Program-made: the position numbers and the translations under genes
Notes under the pieces: generated by a model
Told to the model about the DNA's origin: nothing
What the model saw: the letters and a program-made list of their open reading frames with translations, nothing else
The model's database searches: none
NCBI GenBank assembly: GCA_031282725.1
Contig: JAITDD010000021.1
Location: 1 to 37,371 of the forward strand
From: Mycoplasmataceae bacterium
GTDB taxonomy: Bacteria > Bacillota_I > Bacilli_A > Mycoplasmatales > Mycoplasmoidaceae
Direction: 5' to 3'
DNA length: 37,371 nucleotides
In this document: positions 1-10,041 of the stretch, piece after piece
How positions within the stretch are numbered: the first letter of the stretch is position 1
Layout of the letters: every line of letters begins with the position of its first letter

Positions 1-77
1 ACTTTTTCACCAGCCAAGTATCTCTTAACTGTTTTTATTTTAATTTCTGCGGTAACTGATTGGAAGGTGTAACTCAT
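1..77 (-). CDS. Transposase OrfA-like N-terminus (partial, runs off the window)
   Basis: The frame starts at ATG 77-75 on the minus strand and reads MSYTFQSV...KIKTVKRYLAGEK before leaving the window. The spacing of Phe/Tyr, then the helix 'IKTVKRYLAGE', is like the start of IS3/IS150-type OrfA proteins, which bind the inverted repeats through a helix-turn-helix. A purine-rich GGGGGAG lies about 25 bases upstream, rather far for a ribosome binding site. Only 25 residues are visible. The assignment would change if the missing part showed no helix-turn-helix. Confidence 0.4.
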   Translation of the reverse strand, partial: MSYTFQSVTAEIKIKTVKRYLAGEK

Positions 78-113
78 CGTAAATTCGACAAGTACTCCCC
101 CGATTTAGGGACA
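1..113 (-). mobile_element. End of an IS3-like insertion sequence (partial)
   Basis: The window opens inside what looks like an insertion sequence read on the minus strand. Its outer end is taken at 113, where the minus strand begins TGTCCCTAAATCGGGG. A terminal TG is usual for IS3-family inverted repeats. A short open frame starting 36 bases inside this end resembles the N-terminus of an IS3 OrfA. The rest of the element, the other inverted repeat and the target duplication lie outside the window, so the family call rests on one end and about 25 residues. The element stops 30 bases before the rlmN start codon. Confidence 0.45.
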
Positions 114-127
114 TTCTGAATAAAGAA

Positions 128-133
128 TATAAT
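128..133 (+). promoter_or_regulatory. TATAAT -10 box of the rlmN-prpC-prkC operon
   Basis: A perfect TATAAT lies 10 nt before the rlmN ATG at 144 and 14 nt beyond the IS end at 113. No TTGACA-like -35 is evident; a -35 would fall at the IS boundary. Transcription starting about 7 nt downstream would leave a leader of only a few bases. Confidence 0.55.
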
Positions 134-143
134 TATATGAATA

Positions 144-1181
144 ATGGATAATATTTTTAATTACACTTTAAATGAACTTGAAGACAAACTGGTTTCGTTA
201 GGATTAAAAAAATTTATCGCCTCTCAAATTTATGACTGAATATATAAAAAATATATTAAATCTTTTGAAGTGATGTCAAATTTGTCTTCTGCCACAATAA
301 AAACTTTGAATGAAAATTTCGTTTTTGGGAATCTCAAAATAGCTAAAATTAATAAAAGCGATAAGGATGACACAATCAAATTTTTATATGAACTTTCTGA
401 TAAAAATATTATTGAAATGGCAGTTATTGAATTTGAGTTTGGTTATAGCGGTTGTGTCTCCACTCAAATCGGATGTAATATGGGTTGTAAATTTTGTGCC
501 AGTGGATTAAATAAAAAGAAAAGAAATCTTGAAACTTTCGAAATTGTCCAAGAACTATTAATCGCCAACGAATATTTGGAAAAAAATAATCTTAAAAAAA
601 TGGGTTCTACCTCTTTTATGGGAATAGGAGAACCGATGGATAATTTCGATAATTTAGTACACGCCGTCAAAATAATTCATGAACCAAAAGGAATTAATCT
701 TGGTTGAAGAAATTTTACATTCTCTACATGCGGGGTTGCTAATAAAATTGTTACATTAGCACAAACACTTCCACAATGTAATCTCGCTATTTCTTTACAT
801 GCTCCCAATGACACAATCAGAAACCAAATCATGCCAATAAATCAAGCTTTCAATATTAAAACACTAATTGCTGCCGCCGTTAAATATACCCAAATCGTTA
901 ACCATGACATCACTTTTCAATACACAATGATTAAGGATGTAAATGATTCTGAACTAAATGCGTTAGAATTGGCAAAATTATTACAAAACATCAATTGTCA
1001 TGTTATTCTGATAGAGTACAATCCTGTGAAAGAATTTAGTTTTAAAACATCAAAAAATATTAACAAATTCAAAACAATATTGGAAAAAAATCGAATCAGC
1101 GTTTCTTTAAGGAAAAATAAAGGAAGAAATATTGATGCCGCTTGTGGAACAATGAGAAGTAGTTATGAAGCAAAAAAATAA
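144..1181 (+). CDS. rlmN: RlmN-type radical SAM 23S rRNA/tRNA adenine-C2 methyltransferase, copy 1
   Basis: 345 residues, the usual RlmN length. RlmN methylates C2 of A2503 in 23S rRNA and A37 of some tRNAs, using a [4Fe-4S] cluster, SAM and a methyl-cysteine intermediate. The N-terminal RNA-binding region (KKFIASQIYDWIYKK) is typical. The cluster motif is C111-x3-C115-x2-C118. C104 and C334 match the two catalytic cysteines of the E. coli enzyme (C118 and C355). The motifs MGIGEPMDN and ISLHAPND are present, and one UGA-encoded Trp occurs near residue 188. The ATG at 144 was chosen because the family N-terminus begins there and an IS ends just upstream. The next gene overlaps its end by 17 bases. 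In Bacillus subtilis rlmN also precedes prpC and prkC, which supports the call. Confidence 0.9.
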
Positions 1182-2220
1182 TTTTTTTAATTTTCCATTA
1201 AACGAAATTGAAAAAATATTAGAACTAAACTCATTAAAAAAAAGTTATGCAACAGTTATTTTTAAATCGATATATCAAAAAAATATTACTTCCTTTCTAA
1301 AAATTCCTGAAATAAAAAAAGAGAATGCAAAAATAATTAACCAAATTTTCACTTTAAAAGAATGAATTAAAATCAAAAAAAGCTTTGTTGAAAAAGAAAA
1401 TGGGAAAATCACGAGTATCAAATTTCTTGTTCAAATTGAAGAAAATTGTTTTATTGAAAATGTGCTAATGAATTTTAATTATGGATGAAGTTTATGTGTC
1501 TCCACTCAAATCGGTTGCAATATGGGTTGCAAATTCTGTGCCAGTACATTGAATAAAAAGAAAAGAAATCTTGAAACTTTTGAATTAGTACAACAAGTCC
1601 TTTTAGTTAACAAATATCTACAAAAAAAATTCAATCAAACAATAAAAAATATTGTTATCATGGGTATAGGAGAACCTTTTGATAATTATGAAAATGTCAT
1701 CAATTTCCTTTCCATAATCACTTCTCATTTTTCCATTTCTATACCTGAAAGTAAAATCACTGTTTCAACCTGCGGAATTTGTGATAAAATCGAAAAATTT
1801 GCGACTGACGCTTCCAAAATAAATCTTGCCATTTCTTTTCATGCTCCTAATGATAAAATAAGGAATACTCTCATGCCAATAAATCAAAAATACAATATGC
1901 AAAAATTAATTAAATCAATTAAAAAATATCAACTTTTAAATAAAAATAAGCCGGTAACAATTGAATATTTGTTATTAAAAGGAATTAATGATGACATATC
2001 TAATGCAAAACAATTGTTAACAAAGTTAAAAGGAATTAATTTTTACATAAATCTCATTTCATATAATAAGAATAAGGAGCACAATTTTCTTCCAAGTGAC
2101 AACATTGAATTATTTAAAAAATTTTTCGAAGATAACAGCATCAAAGTCACAATCAGACTGAAAAGAGGGAAGAAAATTAATGCTTCATGCGGACAATTAA
2201 GAAACAAATATGAACTTTAA
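1165..2220 (+). CDS. Second RlmN-family radical SAM methyltransferase (tandem paralogue)
   Basis: 351 residues, starting inside the last codons of copy 1 and overlapping the next gene by 11 bases, so the genes are probably translationally coupled. The catalytic set is complete: C111 and C342 match the methyl-transfer cysteines, and the cluster motif is C118-x3-C122-x2-C125. MGIGEPFDN and ISFHAPND are also present. The N-terminal domain is clearly diverged from copy 1. By contrast, 90 bases around the cluster motif (1495-1584) match 453-542 of copy 1 at 82 positions. Two UGA Trp codons occur. It could be a second RlmN with a changed RNA target, or a Cfr-like C8 methyltransferase; sequence motifs alone do not decide. 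It does not look decayed. Confidence 0.8.
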
Positions 2221-3001
2221 ATATAAAATCTCGGTAGCTAGTGACAAAGGTACAAGAGAGACTAACGAAGATTTTTATGGTATTTTAGAGAATCACAAGG
2301 ATATTCTTCTTGTTCTTTGCGATGGAGTTGGAAGCGAACAAGATAGTGATATCGCTGCCAAAATTACTGTAAAAACTTTTCTTACTAGATTTAAAAAAAG
2401 ATTCCCTTTATTTTTTTGTTTTTCTCGTTTTTATAACAATTGCATCAAAGCTTCTTTAAGAAAATTACGTAAACTTACAAATAAGAATCAAGGAATGGGT
2501 ACCACATTATGCGTTGTTTATATCCATAAAAATATCGCTCAGTGTGCCAATATTGGTGATTCACGAATATATTATTATTCTGCTTCTCAAAAACAATGAT
2601 CGCAAAAAACATTCGATCACAATCTATTGAATAAGATATATGCAAAATATGATGCCCAAAGGAAAAAAAGACCAGATCTTATCAATATCATCAACGAAAA
2701 AGAAAATAGTGAAATTGAATTAAACAAAGAAAGTTTATCATTCTTAACAAGCTGTGTCTCCTCAGATGAAGAAATTACCCCTTCCACCTCTTACTACAAA
2801 ACAATCCCTCAACTTCAACCTAACGACATGTTCTTTATTGTGAGCGATGGAGTTTACCATTTTATTAAACCTGAGAAAATAAATGAACTTATTCAAGCAA
2901 AAACTGTTGAATTTAAAAACTATTCCAAAACAATTATTGAACAAGCAATTCAAAACGGTTCTAATGATAATTTGACATCAATTGTTTTAAAAATTAGGTA
3001 A
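2210..3001 (+). CDS. prpC: PP2C-family Ser/Thr protein phosphatase
   Basis: 263 residues. It removes phosphate from Ser/Thr of proteins in the cytosol and opposes the kinase encoded next. PP2C motifs appear in order: RETNED at residues 16-21, the metal-binding CDGVG with D38, GMGTTL near 98, NIGDSRIY near 117, SDGV with D213 and NDNLTS with D253. These acidic residues bind the two metal ions. One UGA Trp lies near residue 131; reading it as stop would remove the second half of the metal site. The stretch at about 140-185 is a charged family-specific insertion. The start overlaps the end of the second rlmN copy, and the stop shares its last base with the kinase ATG (TAATG). Confidence 0.9.
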
Positions 3002-4260
3002 TGGAAGAAAATAAAAAAAACTTTAAACCTAATGACGTCATTCTAAACCAATACACCGTTGTTAAGATTATCGGTAACGGTGGAATGCATTCTGTTATTT
3101 ATCTAGTTAATGATAAAAGTGTCAATGTTTCTTCCTATTTCGATTACAAACTAAAATTAAAAGCAGTAAAGGTCATTAACAAAACCGACGATATCTCTGA
3201 CAATGAATGAAAAAAATTTGGTGATGAATTTATTACTATGTGAAGATTGAAGAAACTTGAAGCTATCGACAATATCGCTGAAATCTACGATTACGCAGTT
3301 GAGCAAAACACTATCTACATCGTTATGGAATACATCAAAGGGAACTCATTATCATCCATAATCAAGAAGAATGGTTTTCTTACCTTAATTGAAACCTTAT
3401 ATATCTTAGAAAAAATATTAACAGTTTTAGATTCGATGCACAATTTCAAGATTAAAGGAGAAAAAGAGCAAAAAGGCCAACAATGTCGTATCATCCACCG
3501 TGATTTAAAACCTGATAACATTATGCTTTCTACTGATTTAACTGAAATTAAACTAATTGATTTTGGTATCTCTACTTCCATCCTTTTTACGAAAGAAAAA
3601 ACCGAGAACCAGTTAGAAACACAAGAAAATGATATTTATGGAACCTACGCCTATTTAAACCCCCAAGTTTTAGAAATGAAAGGTAAGAACCAAAAGGAAA
3701 AAGAAAAAATCTATCTTCAAATCGGTGTTCAGTTTGATATTTATGCAGTAGGAGTTATTTTTCATGAAATGTTAACAGGAAAAAAACCAATTAATGAAGA
3801 AAATTATGATGATATAAAAACAATATATGATGCAAAAGTTTATGATATCCCTTTCATCTCAAAATACAATCCTGAAATCTACCCCTTCATCGAAAACATG
3901 ATTATCAAAATGCTTAACAGTGCAAAAAGAGAAAGTAAGTATAATGGAAGCGAATATTTTGGTGAAAACCTTCCAATTTATTTAAATGTTTCCGAAATCT
4001 TAAATGATATCAAAAAGGTTAATACATTAATGAAAAATGACAACAACAACAAAGAACTTTACCCACCTTTATTAAAACCTGAATTTGAGGACCGTAATCT
4101 TTTAATTAGAGACTTAGAAATATTTGATTTAAAAAAGATTCGTTTTAAATGATATGAAAAAAAGACTTGATTCGTCATTACCTTATCCATCTCGATTATT
4201 CTTATTCTTATTATCGCTTTTATTTTCACATGATGATTGGAAGATATCAAGCCTAAATAA
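3001..4260 (+). CDS. prkC: Membrane-anchored Ser/Thr protein kinase (PrkC/PknB-like, no PASTA domains)
   Basis: 419 residues. An N-terminal Hanks-type kinase domain carries a glycine loop (IIGNGGMHSVIY), catalytic K57, HRDLKPDN with D168, and DFG with D187. An activation segment follows, with GTYAYLNPQ. Residues about 391-411 form one transmembrane helix, followed by a tail of under ten residues (ending EDIKPK). The kinase therefore lacks the extracellular PASTA repeats that sense cell-wall fragments in Firmicutes, as expected for a wall-less cell. It overlaps the phosphatase stop by one base. In B. subtilis rsgA follows prkC; here the next gene is convergent rplD, so rsgA is absent at this place. 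Several UGA Trp codons occur, including two adjacent ones in the membrane segment. Confidence 0.92.
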
Positions 4261-4312
4261 AGGATAAAAAAGCAAAAATGATAGATTTGCTAGAAAAAAG
4301 GTTCAAAAGGAA

Positions 4313-4930
4313 TTAATCAATTAAATTAGTAATTTTTTCAACACTACCATTTTCAAAAATAACATAGTCAGCGTGAATAACATCTTTCGTAGAAACTTGA
4401 TTTCAGTTTTTAGAACAAACACGATTGATATTTTTGGCACTATTGATTAATGTTTTGTTATCATTAGAAATAAATAATATTTTTTTAGGTAATAATTTTA
4501 ACGATTCTAAGAAAGTAAGAATTTTTTTAGTGCTTGGTTTTTCAATAGAAAGGTTATCAATTCCAAACATAGAACCTTGTTTTTCGCTGAAAGCAGATTT
4601 TAAAGCAAGATGAGCAGCTTTTTTATTTAAGTATAAACAATAGTTACGGTTTGGTTTAGGTCCAAAAGCATTTCCACCACCAACACAGTGAGAAGCACGA
4701 GTAGAACCCAATTGAGCTCTACCAGTATGTTTTTGAGCTCTCGGTTTTTTTCCACCACCTCTAACTTCTGCACGAGTTTTTGTAGAAACAGTTGCTTGTC
4801 TTTTTCCGTTGTTTTCTGCAACAACTTGTTCAAATATTGCTTGTTTGTTTGGTTTTTCAACAATGATTCCAGAAACATCAATGTTCTTATCAATTTGTTT
4901 TCCGTTTAAATCAAATGTTTTAATAACCAT
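4313..4930 (-). CDS. rplD: 50S ribosomal protein L4
   Basis: 205 residues on the minus strand, normal L4 length. The conserved core is seen: TKTRAEVRGGGKKPRAQKHTG, GGGNAFGPKPNRNY and the C-terminal Rossmann-like half ending near VEKITNLID. L4 binds 23S rRNA and its long loop lines the peptide exit tunnel. In that loop the usual KPWRQKGTGRAR is KPRAQKHTGRAQ, and the common WRGGG is CVGGG, so the tunnel-facing part is unusual. The ATG at 4930 was preferred over an ATG 30 bases upstream because L4 alignments start at MVIKTFDLNG. One UGA Trp lies near the C-terminus. The gene stands alone, without rplC or rplW, and converges on the kinase gene. Confidence 0.92.
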
Positions 4931-4943
4931 AAAGTATATTGAT

Positions 4944-4949
4944 ATTATA
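4944..4949 (-). promoter_or_regulatory. TATAAT -10 box of rplD
   Basis: Minus-strand TATAAT, 13 nt before the rplD ATG. It allows a leader of about six bases. A second -10-like TATACT at 4938-4933 sits too close to the start codon to be used with that ATG. Confidence 0.45.
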
Positions 4950-4989
4950 TATATTGCCAATTTTGTGATGAACTAACATACATTTGGTA

Positions 4990-5013
4990 AAAGAATTACA
5001 ACCCCAATTCTTT
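4990..5013. other. Perfect inverted repeat between divergent genes
   Basis: AAAGAATT at 4990-4997 is repeated as AATTCTTT at 5006-5013, with an 8-base spacer. It lies in the 129-bp gap between divergent rplD and the giant permease, about 30 bases upstream of the permease -10 box. It could be an operator or a chance hairpin in AT-rich DNA. No regulator gene is adjacent. Confidence 0.3.
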
Positions 5014-5044
5014 CTAAAAATACTAATGATTTTATTTTTTAATT

Positions 5045-5050
5045 TATAAT
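5045..5050 (+). promoter_or_regulatory. TATAAT -10 box of the permease-ATPase operon
   Basis: Perfect TATAAT ending 9 nt before the GTG start at 5060. No Shine-Dalgarno sequence lies between them, which fits a leaderless or nearly leaderless mRNA. Confidence 0.5.
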
Positions 5051-5059
5051 TAATTCATT

Positions 5060-8000
5060 GTGCTTAATTTAATTAAGAACTCCTTTCGTTGTTTAAAGAA
5101 AAATAAACTCATCACGGCCTCGTTGACTTTTTTAATGTTGGTAACTGTTGGACTTTTCACAATCTTCTCTTCTGTTTCTTCTTCTTTATCAAATACTTAT
5201 AGTGATATTGCAAAGAAAAGTAACCTACATGATTTCACTATTAATGAGAACTATGTGTTTTCCTCTCCAAATTATCAATTAGTAGATGAAACCTCAGTCT
5301 TTAGCGTTCATCCATACATTGATGAAGAAGTCACTATTAGTAATTTTCAAAAAGGAATAACTTTTGCTGCTGATAATCCTACTACCGCATATAATCAAGA
5401 CTATAAAGTTTATGGAGCTTTTACCAATATTACAAACACCAATAACTACATAAACTACCTTATCTTTATTCCTAAAATAAATGATTCAAGAGATGAACTT
5501 TTTCAATTTCTTCATTCTAAATATCCATCAGAAGGGTCAAACTCAACATATCTTGCTCACGAATATTCTAAAAACGAAGCAACATTATCTAATTTAATAT
5601 TTCCTGTTTTAAAATTTGATGAAGGAACCACTGCTACTAATGCTTTTTTTAATGGTACGAGTGCAATGAAAGCTTCCGATTTTGCTCAGTATTTAGAAAA
5701 TAAACATGTTCAAGATACTTTGTTAATAAAAGCGAAAGAATTAACTAATTATGTAAAAAAAGTATTCAACCCTTTAAAAAAATTCCTTAATGAAACCTTA
5801 TCTACTGAAATTAGTTTTCGTAAATTCACAAGTTTTGATATTACCAACTCTTCCGATAATTTAAACTACAAGATTATTGAATCCAATCCCAATGATACTA
5901 TTGACAAAATGAACCTTCTTAACTACAAAAACGAACCCGTAGGACAAGAAGCATTTGCTGATGATTATTTTAAACCTTTAGGATATGATGGTGGTGTCGA
6001 AAATATTTATTCAATCTTAACTACCCCAAAAGAAAGTAATGATTCAAAAGCCTTATTAAATAAACACCGTTTAATGCTTTCTGGAAAATGAAGTGATACC
6101 TTTGTTATTACAGATGTGGAAAAACAAGCCTGTATCGATGCTAAAACTGATGAAGAATTAAAAGCGGCACTTAAAGTTATTAAACCTACTGGAGGAGCAT
6201 ATGATAAAATTTTTAATTCATCAGCAACTTTCACCGATGTTTTTGAAAAAGGATACAAATATACAATGCAAGGAGCCGGAACTACCCCTATAACTTGCGT
6301 TATTGAAAATTGAACTTCCTTATTCGCTGTTGTTAATCCCCAATTTCTTCATTCTCACAAACTTTCCCCCATCTCTAAAAAAGACTTAGATGAAAAGTTT
6401 AATCCTGAAAAACTTAAAATGTTTACTACCACCGAGATTTTGAAAGAGTTAGATGATTTCGTAAAAACAAATCCAAAAAACACAATTTCTATCGATAAAG
6501 GTATTCCTTTTGTTATTGTTGGAAGTGGTATTACCCCAGATTTTGTTTATCCTTGTATGAGTTTTGAAAGTATTAATCCTAATGAACAAAAAGATGCCAT
6601 TATTTACACGAATCGTGTTGGATATAAAAGAGTAATTGATGCCTATAATTCCAACCCAGAAGAAACTTATTATGTTTGCAAATTCCTTCATTCAAATAAT
6701 CATCAAGCAATCTTAAACTTAATAAATGAATTCGGAGTGAAGAATATGTCTTATCCAACAAGCAGTAATATTGCCTTTTTAAGCGATGATATTTCTAATA
6801 ACCTAAATACCGCAGCATTACGAATCTCCTTTATTCCGAACCTTATTAAAAATATTGATATTATCTGTTTCTCTTTAACAATGGCCATTATTGCCTTAGC
6901 CATTATTGTTTCCATTGTTGTTGTTAATAAATTCATCAATATCAATAAACAAAGTCTGGGTATCTTACTTGCTAATGGTATTTCTAAGAAAAAGATCATT
7001 GCTTCTTTACAACCCTTCGCTTTTATCCCTTGTCTTATCGGATGTGCCATTGGATACTTTATTGGTCTTTTCTTACAAAACCCGGCCATTTCACTTCTTC
7101 ACGGATATTGGACTCTTCCTACTGCCTTTATTACTTTCTCCCCTCTTGTTTTCATTTTCTCCTTATTAATCCCTTTCTTCTTTATCTCTCTTGCGTGTAT
7201 TATTATCGGATGCATCAGATTAAAAACAAATGTTGTTACATTAATGAAGAATGGAAGTGAATATAAAGTAAATCTAATTGCCAAGATTGCGAAAAAACCA
7301 TTCTCTCGTTTTAATATTATTTTCCGATTCAGAACTAATCTAGCATTATCTTCCTTAGGAAAACTAACAATTTTAACAATTTTAACAGGATTATCAATTT
7401 CCGTTTTTACTTTCGCTATCAACACTTATGGTAAAATAAAAACCAATATCGATACTTCCTTAGTTTCTAAAAACTATTCTTTTGCTGTTGATTTGTACAC
7501 CCCTACAAGACAAGGTGGTCAATATACCCCTGTTCCTTCCACTTATTGGGGAAATTGTGGTATTATTAACACCGAATCTGAAGGAAAGAATTATTTCCCA
7601 GGAATTTTTAAAACTCATGATGATGATATTTTCGATAATTCTCTAGTTAATATTTCCAAGGATTATATTTATCAAGCTTCTTTAACTTCTTTTAATGTGG
7701 CTTCTTTGAAAGAAGATGGAGTTAGTCAAGGAGGAGCACATTTTAACACAGTTATTCCTTGTTTGAGTGATAACTTTGCTCAAATGGCTGATTTACAATA
7801 TCTAAAAAATAAATCACTAGAAAAAACAGGAACCGATTTTAACATTGGGACATTAGGTATCACATCCAATCCTTGGAATATCGTTATCTCCTTAGCTCCA
7901 GATAATCAAATTAATAAAATGAATCAGAATGCCGAAAACCTTTTCAATTATGCAGGTTATAAAGCTTATCCGGAAATGGTGAGTAATGTTTATGGTTTTG

Positions 8001-10030
8001 AAAGCAATAGTTCTTTAGTATTAACTCAATCTAAAATCGGTGGCTATACCATTCCAACAGGAAAAACTAGTCCATATCCCGCTGCTGACTCTAACGAATG
8101 AGCCACAATATTAACTGATAGTGGTACAAAACAAAATTTTCTTATTCCTTTATATAAATATGAAGGACAATGACATTATGGTTCTTTACCTGCAAACAAA
8201 GTAATTAATCCAGCAAATATCCCTAACCCAGAAAATACCATTGCAGAAATAAGCAATTTCGATAAAACGAAAATCGAAGATATTAAGTTTGTCCCTTGAA
8301 CCGAAAAATGTGCACCTTCTACTTATTTAACTTCTTTTTTCTTAAAACTTCTTGTTCTTATGCACTCTGATTTGAAAATGGCGAAAAAAACCTCACAATT
8401 ATACGATGTTCCTACTTCAGAATTACAAACCCCTTCTTCCGATCTTAACTATGTTTTAAACTACGACACTGTCCCTTTACATGACGATGACGAAACTTAT
8501 ACCTATGTTTTAGCTAATAGTGCAAAAGGTGAGAAAGTTAATTTAGATAATAATACAAAAATCTTAGGTATAAAAAAAGATACCAAATTCATCGAATTAA
8601 AAGATGAAGATGGAAATTCGATAAACAAAAAATTGTACGATTACGAGCCTGCCAAAATCCACAACAACCAATCTTTTATTCCTATTGTCCTTAACAAATT
8701 TGCGGCAAAGAAATATGGACTTAGCGAAGGAGATAAAATAAAAATTAGTGTCCTAAACCATATCTCTCGATTAGATAAAAAGATACTTAGCGATGATAGC
8801 GAAATAGATGTTATTTTAGAAGTAAAAGCAATATCTAACTCTACAATAGGACAAGAATTCTTTATCGACCAAGATGCAGCAAACTTTATTGTTGGATTGA
8901 AAAGCAAATTAGCAATAGCTATTAAAAATATAGACAACACTTACAAATTAAAAGTACCCTCCAATTATTACATCGATTCGAATGATTTTACTGACTCCAC
9001 CGATGTTGCTTTTTTAGCTCAAGCTCTTCCTACAGTTTTTGGAAATAATGGAAAAGCAAACGACTGAGGAAAATATGAAGCTTCTTCCACTAGCCGAGAC
9101 CCTAAAAGATCTTTATGAAATACCTCCTTATTGGATGATAATATTGAAGAAGATGGAATCAGTTCCAAACCTAACCTTGCCACAGGCAAAGTTCTCTCAG
9201 GTTACAATGTTACCCCTTTTGGATTTAATGGAGTATTTACGAAACATTCCGATGGTTCTTCTATTCTTGCAAATTCTATTTCCTTATATTCCCCAAGTGG
9301 TATTTATATGGCTAACCAATTCTTTGATTCAACAACTTCCAGAAAAGCTTTAAAATATGGTTCTAACGCAATGATTGCTGTTCAAATTTCAGGATTATGA
9401 AAAAACCCTTCTTCTGGAAAATCAACCGTTATTGGCGAAAAAGTTCATAAATTATGACAAGATAATATAGCTCTTGAAACCAGAAAAGCCTTTATTGATG
9501 ATGAAACTGTAGACCAATTAATCTTTGAATTAAAAAAGATCTATTCTGAATCTCAATTTATCAATCTTGTCAACTCAGCTAGTGACAAAACTGCTAGTGT
9601 GTTAATCTATAAGAATATGAGTGACACCATCGATGAAATCGAAGCTATTGTTTTAGCCATAATCTGTATCGCTACCATCCTTATCGTTTTCATGATTACA
9701 TTAATGATTATTGATGATACAAAAGGAATTAATGCGGTAATGAACGCTTTAGGATACCGAGACAAAAGAAACTTAGCGAACGTCTTATCTATTTATGCTC
9801 CAGTATTCATTCTCTCACTTCTTCTTTCTTTTCCAATCACGTTCCTCGCTAACACTTTCTTCTCAGCTTTGCTATTTAATTCTTTAAGCATTTACATTAA
9901 TATCGGTCTTAATTGAATTTCTGTTTTAGAATCTATCCTTTCCGTCTCAGTAGTATTCATCGCTTCCGCGGGTCTGGGTTATTACAATTTAAAACGAACT
10001 AAGATCGTTGAAAGAATTAAACAAATATAA
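5060..10030 (+). CDS. Giant FtsX/MacB-type ABC transporter permease (MG468-like)
   Basis: 1656 residues with eight predicted membrane helices in two sets of four. Set one has a helix at about 18-40 and three more at about 600-715. Set two has a helix at about 766-790 and three more at about 1527-1645. Each set is the FtsX/MacB arrangement of one helix, a large outside domain and three helices. The outside domains are very large here (about 560 and 730 residues). The start is GTG (5060), the first in-frame initiator after a TATAAT box. The frame is continuous only if UGA is Trp. The ATPase gene follows after 11 bases. M. genitalium has a similar pair, MG468 and MG467. Such transporters usually act on membrane lipids or lipoproteins, or transmit force to outside proteins; the substrate here is unknown. 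Confidence 0.8.
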
Positions 10031-10041
10031 TAAATTAAGCT

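Noticed and set aside
3-143. Plus-strand frame running into rlmN from the window start
   Set aside because: It is open only because UGA is read as Trp, has no start, and overlaps the IS end; the RlmN N-terminus clearly begins at 144.
5060-10030. Many short genes in place of one giant permease
   Set aside because: The pieces are all in one frame and separated only by UGA; read as Trp they form one protein with a regular 4+4 helix pattern.
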